Assembly (NCBI GenBank): GCA_965215715.1
Contig: OZ244129.1
Span: 1,860,001 to 1,924,000 of the forward strand
Reading direction: 5' to 3'
Length of the DNA: 64,000 bases
Source: HXMU1428-3 sp965215715
GTDB taxonomy: Bacteria > Pseudomonadota > Alphaproteobacteria > Rhizobiales > HXMU1428-3
Shown here: positions 1-8,664 of the stretch, piece after piece
How positions within the stretch are numbered: position 1 is the first letter of the stretch
Layout of the letters: every line of letters begins with the position of its first letter
Notes under the pieces: generated by a model
Databases searched by the model: none
Seen by the model: only the letters and a program-made list of their open reading frames with translations
Told to the model about the DNA's origin: nothing
Position numbers and translations under genes: made by a program

Positions 1-1465
1 ACCGACCGAGACCATCCAGACCATCGGTGTCAGGGTTGAGCAAGCAGAGTCCGCCAAATTTGGCAAACGCATTCGCAGCTTTGGCATTGTTAAGGAAAAT
101 GAAAGGCTGCAAACCGAGCTTTCAGCTAGGGTTGAAGGGTGGATCGAAACTCTTAATATTACCGCTGTTGGAGATCAGGTGAAAAAGGGTGATATTCTGT
201 TTGAAATGTTTAGCCCTGAATTAATTGTTTCTCAAAGAGATTTTATTGCTGCTCTTGGACAATCCAAATCACTTAAAACGAATATTACCAGACGATTATC
301 AAGTTTTGGTGTTCAAAAACAAGCACTGGATCTCATTTCAAAAAAACGAGAAGTTCAGCAAAATTTGCCATTTTTCGCAACTCAGAATGGTACTGTCGCA
401 GAGCTTAATGTAACCCCTGGATCATACCTCAAGAGAGGAATGACCATTGCAAAAATACAAGATTATTCTGTTGTATGGGTTATTGTGAATGTTTCCGAAA
501 AGGATATGAGTTTTATCAAAAAGGGGACAATTGCAAATATATATTTTCCCAATATTCCCGGGAGAGATTTAAAAACCCAAGTTGATTATATTTACCCAGA
601 AGTCGATGAAAAAACACGTACAGGACGGGTCAGGCTTGTCATTGAGAATAAAGATGGGATCTTACGGCCTGGTACATATGCGGACGTCGTATTTGAAACA
701 CAAATATCTGAACGATTGAGTGTTCCTTCTGAGTCAATTTTGAAAGATGAAAGTGGAGATTATGTCGTCTTATCTTTAGGAAAAGGGCGCTTTCAATCTA
801 AATCTGTACAATTGGGACTGGTGAGCGCAGGGCGTGCAGAAATAAAGTCCGGTCTTAAAGCGGGTGAAATGGTTGTTGTCTCATCACAGTTCCTGCTCGA
901 TTCAGAGAGTAACTTGCGGGAATCTTTCCGTAAAATGCAAAAACTTCAATTACCACTTGATCAATTGCAACTCAGTAAAATCGATTTTGCCAATTTTGAT
1001 CATATGGTGGATGCCGCCCTTTATATGCATGAAGCACTTACAGACGACTATGAAGTGGATAGCAAGTTTCTAGAACCAGCTATCGCGATCAAAACCGTTA
1101 TGTGGGCTGATTATAAAGATACTAAATTATCGACCATTTTAATTGAAGCAGAAAAAGCTTTAAAGGCAGCTCAAACAGCAAAAACGGCAAGCGAATTAAA
1201 AAATGCATTGCATTCTATTGTAACCGCTTTGGAGCCGTGGCTGTTACAGGGAGACCCAGATCATTATAAATCTAAAGGTGTCAATCTGTTTCAAACGAAG
1301 CAAGATAAATTCAAATGGTTGCAAATAGGAGAGGTGTCTACAAACCCTTATAACGATGAAATTTCAGAACGTATCAATTGGCCTAAGTCTGAGGTGAAGA
1401 AAAAAGCAGCAGCAGACAATAAAAATAATCCCTCTGAGGACACCAGAGGTAGTCATGGTCATTGA
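1..1465 (+). CDS. cusB: RND heavy-metal efflux periplasmic adaptor (CusB-like), 5' truncated by window edge
   Basis: The frame is open from base 2, so the true start lies outside the window; the ATG-like codon at 179 is internal. The product is the membrane-fusion (HlyD/CusB) subunit that links an inner-membrane RND pump to an outer-membrane channel. The visible part has the barrel-sandwich halves (VEGWIETLNITAVGDQVKKG near the start and a second lipoyl-like half around PGSYLKRGM), a beta-barrel with RTGRVRLVIENKDGILRPG, and a C-terminal helical extension of about 150 residues that resembles the extra domain of some CusB proteins and ends Gly-His-Gly-His style. It overlaps the pump gene by 11 bases, so the two are translationally coupled. 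Codon use is AT-richer than in most of the window. A Cu/Ag role is inferred from the partner pump. Confidence 0.88.
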   Translation, partial: PTETIQTIGVRVEQAESAKFGKRIRSFGIVKENERLQTELSARVEGWIETLNITAVGDQVKKGDILFEMFSPELIVSQRDFIAALGQSKSLKTNITRRLSSFGVQKQALDLISKKREVQQNLPFFATQNGTVAELNVTPGSYLKRGMTIAKIQDYSVVWVIVNVSEKDMSFIKKGTIANIYFPNIPGRDLKTQVDYIYPEVDEKTRTGRVRLVIENKDGILRPGTYADVVFETQISERLSVPSESILKDESGDYVVLSLGKGRFQSKSVQLGLVSAGRAEIKSGLKAGEMVVVSSQFLLDSESNLRESFRKMQKLQLPLDQLQLSKIDFANFDHMVDAALYMHEALTDDYEVDSKFLEPAIAIKTVMWADYKDTKLSTILIEAEKALKAAQTAKTASELKNALHSIVTALEPWLLQGDPDHYKSKGVNLFQTKQDKFKWLQIGEVSTNPYNDEISERINWPKSEVKKKAAADNKNNPSEDTRGSHGH

Positions 1466-4400
1466 TAATAAAAATCCAAAAGATAATTTAGGTCAGAATG
1501 AATTGCATGATCCAGCTGACTCTACCATAGCAAAAATCATTGTATGGTCCATTAAAAACCAATTGCTGGTTATTATCGGTACCCTTGCTCTGGCTGTCGC
1601 CGGGTGGATTTCCATCAATAAAACTCCCTTAGATGCAATCCCAGATCTCACTGATACACAAGTAATTGTAAGAACTGACTTTCAAGGACAATCACCACAA
1701 ATCATAGAAGACTTGGTCACATACCCTCTATCAACAACTTTGCTAGGATTGCCTAAAACCAAGGATGTTAGAGGTTTCTCTATGTTCGGCACCAGTTTTG
1801 TTTATGTTATCTTTGAAGATAACGTTGATCAGTACTGGGCCAGATCCAGAGTGATTGAAGCTCTTTCAAAGATACGAAATCAACTACCAAGGAATGCCAC
1901 ACCGGAAATAGGACCGGATGCCACTGGTGTGGGTTGGGTTTACCAATATAGTTTGGTTGATGAAACAGGAAAACGTGACCTATCGCAGTTGCGCTCCTTA
2001 CAGGACTGGTTTTTAAAGTTTGAACTCTCGACGGTCGATGGGGTTTCCGAAGTTGCTTCAGTTGGCGGTTTTGTTAAAGAATATCAGGTTCTTATAGATC
2101 CTAACCGTCTCAGGGCATACAATATTCCTATATCAAGAATTACTGAAGTGGTGCGAGCTTCAAGTCGAGAAGTTGGTGGGCGTGTGATTGAGCAGGCTGA
2201 GACAGAGCTCATCATTCGATCACGCGGCTATATAGAAACAATCGAAGATTTAAAAAATGTTGTTGTGTTTTCATCGGGTGGTTCTCCAGTTCTCCTCAAA
2301 GACATCGCGCGGATTATCGAAGGACCTGAGCTGCGCCGGGGTGTTACAGAATTAAATGGTAATGGAGAAGTCGTCAGCGGTATTGTAATTATGCGCTCAG
2401 GTGAAAATGCTCTTAAAGTTATCAAAGCAGTAAAAGAGAAAATTAAAGATTTAGAAGCAGGCTTACCCGAAGGGGTTAGGATTATACCCGTTTATGATCG
2501 TGCTCCCTTAATTGAAAAGGCTGTGACATACCTCACACATAAACTTATTGAGGAAGGGATCGTCGTTGCTTTCGTTTGTTTAATCTTTCTCCTTCATGCC
2601 AGATCAGCTTTTGTGGCTATTATTACATTGCCCTTAGGAATTGTCGGTAGTTTCATAATCATGTCTTGGCAGGGTTTAACTGCCAATATTATGTCTCTTG
2701 GAGGTATAGCTATTGCGATTGGGGCAATGGTCGATGCCTCTATAGTCATGGTTGAAAATGCGCACCGAAAACTTTCAGATTTGCCTGAAGATAGCTCAGC
2801 TGTAAAAAAGCGAGATGCCATAATTAAAGCTGCAAAAGAAGTAGGCCCTGGTCTTTTCTTTTCTCTTCTAATTATTACGGTTTCTTTTTTGCCTGTCTTT
2901 GCTTTAACGGGACAAAGCTATCGCCTTTTTGCTCCCCTTGCTTTTACCAAAACATACGCAATGGCCATAGCTTCAATTCTATCAATAACACTCGTCCCTG
3001 TGTTAATGTTGTGGCTCATAAAGGGGCGGATATTGCCTGAGATGAAGAACCCGTTGAATCGTTTCTTTGTTGCACTTTATAAACCGATCTTATCCGTGGC
3101 TTTAAACGCAAAGTGGATGACACTTGCTATTCTCTCTCTTCTTTTAATTTCGGTGGCTTACCCAATAAAGAAAATTGGTAGTGAATTTATGCCGGCTCTT
3201 TATGAAGGGGAACTGCTCTATATGCCCACCACTTTACCCGGAGTTTCGATAACAAAAGCAAAAGAGATTCTTTCGCAAACAAATAGATTAATTAAAACAA
3301 TCCCAGAGGTAGATCAGGCTTTTGGTAAAGTCGGTCGAGCGGATACAGCAACTGACCCAGCACCGATTACAATGATTGAAACATGGGTTAAGTTGAAAGA
3401 TAAATCTATTTGGCGTCCCGGTGTTGATGTAAAAAGGTTGATAGGAGAACTAGATAAAAGAGTGAAGATCCCCGGTTTGGTAAATTCATGGGGCTACCCG
3501 ATTAAAATCCGAATGGATATGATTTCTACAGGTATTAGAACACCCGTTGGGATCAAAATCTCAGGTAATGACTTGAAAACGATTGAAAGAATAGCTCTTG
3601 AGGTCGAAGGAAAAGTGAAAAACATTACTGGAACTCGCTCTGCTTTTGCTGATCGCGTTGTTGGAGGTAAATATCTAGAAATTCAACCATTAAGGCGGGA
3701 ACTTGCAAGGCAGAATATAGACCTGGCTGTTTTTCAATCTGTTATTCAAACAGCGTTAGGTGGAATGAAATTATCAGAAAGTATTGAAGGCAGAGAACGT
3801 TATAACATCATTTTGCGTTATGACCGCCCCTTTAGAGAAACACCTGAACAGCTATCTGAAATTCTTGTTCCTACACCGCAAGGGCAACATATTCCTTTAA
3901 GTGAACTTGCCACAATTAAAATTGTTGATGGTCCTCCGATGTTGCGTTCTGAGAATGCAAGATTAACGGGTTGGGTGTTTGTTGACATAGATGGCCGTGA
4001 CATAGGAACTTATGTTGAAGAGGCTAGAGAGGAAATTCTAAAAACAATCAGTCTTCCACCGGGGTATTCGATAGAATGGTCTGGTCAATTTGAGCAACTT
4101 ATAGAAGCTCGACAAAAGCTCTCTATAGCCATACCAACAGTCGTACTGATTATTTTTGTACTGTTAATGCTTCACTTTAAAAGGCTCGACCGTACAATCA
4201 TTATTATGACATCGATACCATTTGGTCTAATTGGTGGTATTTGGGCTGTCTACTTAGCGGGCTATAATTACTCTGTAGCAGTGGCTGTTGGCTTTATTGC
4301 TCTTGGCGGTATTGCCGTTGAAACGGCTGTTGTGATGTTGCTTTACATAGATGCCCAGATCAGAGAGCACTCTCCAAAAAATCAGCAGGAATTATATCAA

Positions 4401-4664
4401 TCGATCATTGCTGGTGCGGTAATGCGTGTGCGTCCTAAATTAATGACTGTTTTCACGATTATTGCGGGACTGCTTCCGATCTTTTTTACAGATGGAATTG
4501 GAGCCGATGTTATGCGGCGTATCGCTTTGCCAATGGTTGGGGGGATGATCACAACTACTATTTTGACACTGATTGTCATTCCCGTGATTTACCTGATTTG
4601 GGAAGGTCGGTTTTCTAAGTCAGATGAAATCGTCAAAAAACAGCTAGATCCTCAGCCTGTTTAA
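1455..4664 (+). CDS. cusA: Heavy-metal RND efflux pump, CusA/CzcA family (probably Cu/Ag)
   Basis: Inner-membrane proton-driven pump of 1069 residues, the normal length for heavy-metal-efflux RND proteins. The first membrane helix is at about residues 33-54. The TM4 proton-relay region carries IAIGAMVDASIVMVEN (about 418-434), with the conserved Asp. The segment RMDMISTGIRTPVGIKISG (about 686-705) matches the periplasmic cleft region in which CusA uses a methionine as metal ligand, which favours monovalent Cu/Ag over Zn/Co export. The gene follows the adaptor with an 11-base overlap and is followed 26 bases later by a His-rich cupredoxin-like mini-ORF. No outer-membrane factor gene is visible; it may lie upstream of the window. 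Confidence 0.93.
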   Translation: MVIDNKNPKDNLGQNELHDPADSTIAKIIVWSIKNQLLVIIGTLALAVAGWISINKTPLDAIPDLTDTQVIVRTDFQGQSPQIIEDLVTYPLSTTLLGLPKTKDVRGFSMFGTSFVYVIFEDNVDQYWARSRVIEALSKIRNQLPRNATPEIGPDATGVGWVYQYSLVDETGKRDLSQLRSLQDWFLKFELSTVDGVSEVASVGGFVKEYQVLIDPNRLRAYNIPISRITEVVRASSREVGGRVIEQAETELIIRSRGYIETIEDLKNVVVFSSGGSPVLLKDIARIIEGPELRRGVTELNGNGEVVSGIVIMRSGENALKVIKAVKEKIKDLEAGLPEGVRIIPVYDRAPLIEKAVTYLTHKLIEEGIVVAFVCLIFLLHARSAFVAIITLPLGIVGSFIIMSWQGLTANIMSLGGIAIAIGAMVDASIVMVENAHRKLSDLPEDSSAVKKRDAIIKAAKEVGPGLFFSLLIITVSFLPVFALTGQSYRLFAPLAFTKTYAMAIASILSITLVPVLMLWLIKGRILPEMKNPLNRFFVALYKPILSVALNAKWMTLAILSLLLISVAYPIKKIGSEFMPALYEGELLYMPTTLPGVSITKAKEILSQTNRLIKTIPEVDQAFGKVGRADTATDPAPITMIETWVKLKDKSIWRPGVDVKRLIGELDKRVKIPGLVNSWGYPIKIRMDMISTGIRTPVGIKISGNDLKTIERIALEVEGKVKNITGTRSAFADRVVGGKYLEIQPLRRELARQNIDLAVFQSVIQTALGGMKLSESIEGRERYNIILRYDRPFRETPEQLSEILVPTPQGQHIPLSELATIKIVDGPPMLRSENARLTGWVFVDIDGRDIGTYVEEAREEILKTISLPPGYSIEWSGQFEQLIEARQKLSIAIPTVVLIIFVLLMLHFKRLDRTIIIMTSIPFGLIGGIWAVYLAGYNYSVAVAVGFIALGGIAVETAVVMLLYIDAQIREHSPKNQQELYQSIIAGAVMRVRPKLMTVFTIIAGLLPIFFTDGIGADVMRRIALPMVGGMITTTILTLIVIPVIYLIWEGRFSKSDEIVKKQLDPQPV

Positions 4665-4690
4665 TCATTTATTTTTCGCAGGAGAAAATT

Positions 4691-4882
4691 ATGAAGCAAA
4701 GAGCACATGGCTATGATGATCATGTTGGACATAATCATAGCCACCATAATCACAGTCATGCAGATCTGGAAGGAGGGGATATGGGGGGAAAAGCTGAAGT
4801 TAGTCGAACTATTAAAAAGACGGCTAAGCTTGAAATAGGGTGCAATGTACCTGGGCACTATCAAGCTGGTATGAGAGGATAA
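4691..4882 (+). pseudogene. His-rich mini-ORF, probably an internally deleted cupredoxin
   Basis: A 63-codon ORF with a good Shine-Dalgarno (AGGAGA) directly after cusA. The N-terminal half is His-rich (HVGHNHSHHNHSH). The C-terminal half ends CNVPGHYQAGMRG, which is the Cys-His-Met copper-ligand loop that closes cupredoxin-fold proteins (usually C-x-x-PGHY-x-x-GM). Just before it is KAEVSRTI, which resembles the first strand of such copper proteins. The roughly 60-80 residues that normally lie between these two parts, including the first His ligand, are absent, and no signal peptide is seen. The likeliest explanation is an in-frame internal deletion. It could still be a functional small copper-binding peptide; the intact RBS and lack of stops leave that open. 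Confidence 0.6.
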
Positions 4883-5134
4883 GTTAAGTTTGTTAAGTCA
4901 CCCTTGTAGATGTCCATGGTTGGCTCGTTATTAAAAGGACTTTTTTGTGGAAAACATTTCTGCTTGGGGTCAGAAACAGACTTTTCGTGATCGCTTAAAA
5001 CCTACAGATTTTATAAAAAATGTATTGTATGAAGCACTGGGTAATTATCTCTTTTCCTGTAGAACCATGTAATGCCTAACGCATCGGACTTCATTTTGAA
5101 GTCCTCTCATAAGCAATTGAAAATACAGAAAAAA
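4883..5134. other. Gene-free stretch between copper module and tRNA-Lys
   Basis: No convincing gene. A 42-codon GTG-started frame from 4947 (ending CRTM) has no recognisable homology to me and no clear ribosome binding site. The stretch is AT-rich like the copper module and may hold the right end of an acquired segment. No transposase or integrase remnant was recognised. Confidence 0.4.
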
Positions 5135-5210
5135 TGGTGAGCCCTGAAGGATTCGAACCTTCGACCTACTGATTAAAAGTCAGTTGCTCTACCAACTGAG
5201 CTAAGGGCCC
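5135..5210 (-). tRNA. tRNA-Lys (anticodon TTT)
   Basis: Read on the minus strand, the 76 bases begin GGGCCCTTAGCTCAGTTGG and end GGGCTCACCA, with the CCA encoded. The acceptor stem pairs over 7 positions (one G-U), the D-loop AGCTCAGTTGGTAGAGC and T-arm GGTTCGAATCC are canonical, and the anticodon loop is CTTTTAA, giving TTT. The 3' end faces the copper-efflux module, the usual geometry for an integration site. Confidence 0.97.
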
Positions 5211-5511
5211 CCAAAACAAAAACATCCATACCTGAGCATTTTGGAAAAGCCCGGTTGGATGGACATTGCAGCTTTCATCAGTTGTGGCCTTGGGAAAGCG
5301 CGCTGCAACGAAGGGTGAAAATAGGTTTATTCTTTTGTTCCGTCAAGGGGATTTATTGCTTTTTTTCAAGGAAATGATGCAAGGGCATGTTTATGCCCAA
5401 AATATCATAAATATCAGTGACTTTTGCAAAATTGATTGGCCTTTGGGGCAAATTGCTTATAACTAATCCCATCTCATTTAATTTAACCCTTTCAACCTTA
5501 AAGGGACACTT
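5211..5511. other. Intergenic region between tRNA-Lys and DMT permease
   Basis: About 300 bases that should hold the tRNA-Lys promoter (minus strand) and the promoter of the permease gene (plus strand). A 66-codon open frame from 5266 lacks a ribosome binding site and recognisable motifs and is not called. No palindrome or riboswitch-like structure was seen. Confidence 0.4.
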
Positions 5512-6414
5512 ATGTCTCGAAGCTCAGCCATAGGCCTTATGTGTCTTGCCGTTCTTTGCTTTTCTATTTTGGATAGCTCGGCGAAATATCTTGGCGAAAT
5601 CGCCGGATTGCCGATTGAACAGGTTTTGGGCATTCGTTTTTTGACGCATTTTCTGTTTTTATTTTTGTTATACCGCCCTTCAAGGTTTATTGACGGGCTG
5701 AAAACCCACTCTTTAAAAAGCCAGGCTTTGCGCTCGATTACCATGGTGAGCGCCACCGCGTTTAACTTTCTCGCTTTGATTTATTTGCAGCTTGATCAGA
5801 CCATCACCATCTTTTTCCTCAGCCCGCTCTTGGTCGCCGCTTTTGCCGGGCCTATTTTGGGGGAATGGCTGGCACCAAAACAATTCATAGCTGTGCTGCT
5901 TGGGTTTTTAGGTGTTGTGATTGTTATGCGCCCCGGGCTTGGCGGCATTCATCCGGCTGTGATTTTGTCTTTGCTGTCCACTTTGGCGGTGTCTCTTTAT
6001 AATGTGCTAACCAGATACACCAGCCGGTTTGATAGCAATTTGACCAATCAGATTTATGCCCCGTTGGGCGGGGTTCTGATTTTTGCGCCTTTAGCTGTTT
6101 TTTACTGGCAAACGCCGGAAAGTGCGTTTGTGTGGTTTTTGTTGTTGTCACTTGGCATTTCAGGCGGGTTGGGGCATTGGTTTTTAATCACCGCGCACCG
6201 CCATGCACCGGCCCCTTTGCTGGCCCCGTTTATTTATACCGGCATTATCTCCATGCCGATCATTGGCTATTTTGTTTTTGGCGACAAACCCAGCCTTTAT
6301 ACTTTGGCAGGTGCACTGTGTGTGATTGGCTCTGGGCTGTATCTTTGGCAGCAAGAGCGCGCTGAAGGTGATCCTAAAAAAGATGATCATCACGAGGCAC
6401 CGACCCAGCCCTAG
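5512..6414 (+). CDS. DMT-superfamily (EamA) membrane transporter
   Basis: Predicted inner-membrane permease of 300 residues with about ten hydrophobic segments arranged as two EamA repeats (about 5-135 and 150-290). Recognisable features are the N-terminal LMCLAVLCFSILDSSAKYL helix, the ILGEWLAPKQFIAVLLGFLG loop-helix at the end of repeat one, and the matching FGDKPSLYTLAGALCVIGSG in repeat two. The family exports metabolites such as amino acids or drugs; the substrate cannot be told from sequence. It is a single gene, convergent with tgt and separated from it by only 3 bases. The tail after the last helix is short, charged and His-containing. Confidence 0.88.
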   Translation: MSRSSAIGLMCLAVLCFSILDSSAKYLGEIAGLPIEQVLGIRFLTHFLFLFLLYRPSRFIDGLKTHSLKSQALRSITMVSATAFNFLALIYLQLDQTITIFFLSPLLVAAFAGPILGEWLAPKQFIAVLLGFLGVVIVMRPGLGGIHPAVILSLLSTLAVSLYNVLTRYTSRFDSNLTNQIYAPLGGVLIFAPLAVFYWQTPESAFVWFLLLSLGISGGLGHWFLITAHRHAPAPLLAPFIYTGIISMPIIGYFVFGDKPSLYTLAGALCVIGSGLYLWQQERAEGDPKKDDHHEAPTQP

Positions 6415-6437
6415 ATATCACTTGCTTTGATATCTAG
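6411..6437. terminator. Stem-loop spanning the stop codons of two convergent genes
   Basis: A perfect 10-bp inverted repeat, CTAGATATCA at 6411-6420 and TGATATCTAG at 6428-6437, with a 7-base loop. It contains the stop codons of both the permease and tgt. There is no U-tract on either strand, so it is more likely an RNA 3'-end stabiliser or bidirectional weak terminator than a classic intrinsic terminator. Confidence 0.45.
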
Positions 6438-7539
6438 CTCGAAAGTCTGCGGCATAGGTTTGAAAGCGTTGCTCTTCAATGGCCTGGCGCATCTGCCCCA
6501 TCAGGGTTTGATAAAAATGAATGTTGGCCCAGGAAATTAACATGGAGGCCAGCAGTTCGCCAGAGCGCACCAGGTGATGCAAATAGGCTTTACTGTAATC
6601 TCTCATTGCCGGGCAGGTGCTGGTTGGGTCCAAAGGTTCTGGATCATCTTTATATTGGGCGTTTTTTAAATTCATTTTGCCATCAAAAGTAAAGGCTTGC
6701 CCATGGCGCCCTGACCGGGTGGGCATGACGCAGTCGAACATATCTATACCGCGCTCAACCGCGCCCAGCAAATCAAGCGGTGTGCCGACGCCCATAAGAT
6801 AGCGTGGTTTTTCTTTTGGCAGATGAGGGGCGGTGAAGTCGAGGACTTCAAACATAACGTCTTGCCCTTCGCCAACCGCCAGGCCGCCCACGGCGATGCC
6901 GTGAAAGTCCAGATCCGTTAAGGCTTCAATGGAGCGGCGGCGCAAATCTTCATAAACACTGCCTTGCACAATGCCAAACGCGGCCTGGCCTGGGGCGTGG
7001 TATTTTTCAAATGCAGCTTTTGAGCGCTTGGCCCAGCGCATGGACAATTCCATGGATGTTTCAGCTTGCTTATGAGTAGCGGGATGAGGGGTGCATTCAT
7101 CAAACACCATTTGAATGTCTGAGCCCAATAGCGCTTGGATTTCCATTGAGCGCTCAGGGGTTAAATTATAACGAGACCCATCAATATGAGATTGGAAACT
7201 GACCCCTTCTTCTGTGATTTTGCGCAGTTTAGAGAGCGACATCACCTGGAAACCACCACTATCGGTTAGGATGGGGCCTGACCAATTCATGAATTTATGC
7301 AGGCCGCCAAGCTTTGCCACTAACTCTGCGCCAGGGCGGAGCATCAAGTGATAGGTGTTGCCCAGCAAAATTTCAGCGCCTGTTTGGCGCACGGTTTCAG
7401 GCAACATGCCCTTGACAGTGGCTGCGGTTCCCACTGGCATAAAGGCAGGAGTTTGAATGGTGCCGCGCGCGGTGGTGATGGTGCCGCGCCGCGCGCTGCC
7501 ATCTTGGCTTTTTAATTGATACGTAAATTCACTGGTCAT
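6418..7539 (-). CDS. tgt: Queuine/preQ1 tRNA-guanine transglycosylase, zinc site degenerate
   Basis: Exchanges guanine 34 for preQ1 in GUN-anticodon tRNAs during queuosine synthesis. At 373 residues it has the normal length. The catalytic parts are intact: LTDSGGFQVMSLS with the base-binding Asp93, and MFDCVMPTRSGRHGQAFT with the nucleophile Asp269. The zinc subdomain is not: bacterial Tgt uses Cys-x-Cys-x2-Cys and a His 26 residues later, but here the corresponding positions are Ser307, Cys309, Met312 and Ala338, with a His only at 341. The substitutions were checked in the DNA. The gene follows queA with a 2-base gap, in the order queA then tgt on the minus strand, which supports its identity. 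Confidence 0.93.
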   Translation of the reverse strand: MTSEFTYQLKSQDGSARRGTITTARGTIQTPAFMPVGTAATVKGMLPETVRQTGAEILLGNTYHLMLRPGAELVAKLGGLHKFMNWSGPILTDSGGFQVMSLSKLRKITEEGVSFQSHIDGSRYNLTPERSMEIQALLGSDIQMVFDECTPHPATHKQAETSMELSMRWAKRSKAAFEKYHAPGQAAFGIVQGSVYEDLRRRSIEALTDLDFHGIAVGGLAVGEGQDVMFEVLDFTAPHLPKEKPRYLMGVGTPLDLLGAVERGIDMFDCVMPTRSGRHGQAFTFDGKMNLKNAQYKDDPEPLDPTSTCPAMRDYSKAYLHHLVRSGELLASMLISWANIHFYQTLMGQMRQAIEEQRFQTYAADFRARYQSK

Positions 7540-7541
7540 AA

Positions 7542-8612
7542 TTATTTCTTTGTTAAAAAACAGGCATCCCCATAGGAATAAAACCGATAGCGCTGCTCAA
7601 TCGCATGGGCGTAGGCCCGTTGCATCACCTCTAACCCGCAAAAAGCACTCACTAGCATAAAAAGGGTTGATTTTGGCAAGTGAAAATTAGTGATGAGGCG
7701 ATCAACCGCTTTAAATTCAAAGCCGGGAGTGATGAAAATGTCAGTCTCGCCTTGCCAGGGACGCAACTGGCCTGTCTCTTGGGCGGCACTTTCTAGCAAG
7801 CGTAGAGAGGTGGTGCCGACAGCTGTTACTTTGCGCCCTTCATTTTGGGCCGCTCTAACAGCTTCCACACAGTCTTGACTGACCGTGCCCCATTCACTGT
7901 GCATTTTATGGTCTTTTACATTGTCTGTTTTAACCGGCAAGAATGTTCCAGCACCAACATGCAGGGTGACAAATTCCACCCTAACGCCTTTCTGGCGAAG
8001 TTCATCTAACAGTCTTTCAGTAAAATGTAAGCCAGCTGTGGGGGCGGCAACAGAGCCATCGTCTTTGGCATAAACTGTTTGATAGTTTACCTTGTCATCC
8101 TCACTTGGGGCCCGCCGGCTGGCAATGTAGGGGGGCAAGGGCATGGAGCCGAATTGGTTTAATTGCTCATCAAGCACAGTGCCGCTTACATCAAAGGCGA
8201 GCAGGACCTCGCCTGTTGGCAAAATTTGCTCAACAACGGCGTCAAGCGCGCCCATGAGACAAGATTGGTTGTGGCTGCCAAAGCGCACCCGGTCTCCAGG
8301 TTTTAAACGCTTGAGGGGTTTGGCAAACGCAAACCATTGATGATCTGAATGACGCTTGTGAAGGTTGACGGTTATTCGCGCCTCAAACTCTTGACGTTTG
8401 CGTATGCCGCTTAGAGCTGCGGGCAAGACTTTACTGTTATTGAGCACCAACACATCGCCAGGCTGGAAAAGCCCAAGCAGATCTTGAAACTGACGGTCAA
8501 TGATCTCCCCTCCGCTTGCCACATGCAGCAGGCGTGATTGATCACGCTGGCTTAAAGGCTTGAGCGCGATTAACTCTTCTGGGAGCTGGAAATCAAAATC
8601 GTTCAGGTGCAC
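7542..8612 (-). CDS. queA: S-adenosylmethionine:tRNA ribosyltransferase-isomerase
   Basis: Transfers and rearranges the ribose of SAM onto preQ1-tRNA to give epoxyqueuosine, the step after Tgt. The 356 residues match the family length. Typical family stretches are the N-terminal FDFQLPEELIALKPLSQRDQ, the middle YQTVYAKDDGSVAAPTAGLHFT (about 177-198) and the C-terminal TNFHLPKSTLFMLVSAFCG. It lies immediately upstream of tgt with a 2-base gap, so the two are almost certainly cotranscribed. The next queuosine enzyme, queG, is encoded 54 kb away at 62459-63598. Confidence 0.97.
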   Translation of the reverse strand: MHLNDFDFQLPEELIALKPLSQRDQSRLLHVASGGEIIDRQFQDLLGLFQPGDVLVLNNSKVLPAALSGIRKRQEFEARITVNLHKRHSDHQWFAFAKPLKRLKPGDRVRFGSHNQSCLMGALDAVVEQILPTGEVLLAFDVSGTVLDEQLNQFGSMPLPPYIASRRAPSEDDKVNYQTVYAKDDGSVAAPTAGLHFTERLLDELRQKGVRVEFVTLHVGAGTFLPVKTDNVKDHKMHSEWGTVSQDCVEAVRAAQNEGRKVTAVGTTSLRLLESAAQETGQLRPWQGETDIFITPGFEFKAVDRLITNFHLPKSTLFMLVSAFCGLEVMQRAYAHAIEQRYRFYSYGDACFLTKK

Positions 8613-8664
8613 AACAAATATCTTTCAATAACATGATGGCTCAGTTCATCCACGCACACCGTGC

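Noticed and set aside
30..178. Start of the adaptor gene at 179
   Set aside because: The reading frame is open to the window edge, with typical adaptor sequence upstream of 179, so the start lies outside.
4947..5072. 42-codon GTG frame after the cupredoxin remnant
   Set aside because: Too short, unsupported start, no recognised homology; could be a remnant but cannot be shown.
5266..5466. 66-codon open frame upstream of the DMT permease
   Set aside because: No Shine-Dalgarno and no family similarity; it lies in what should be promoter DNA.
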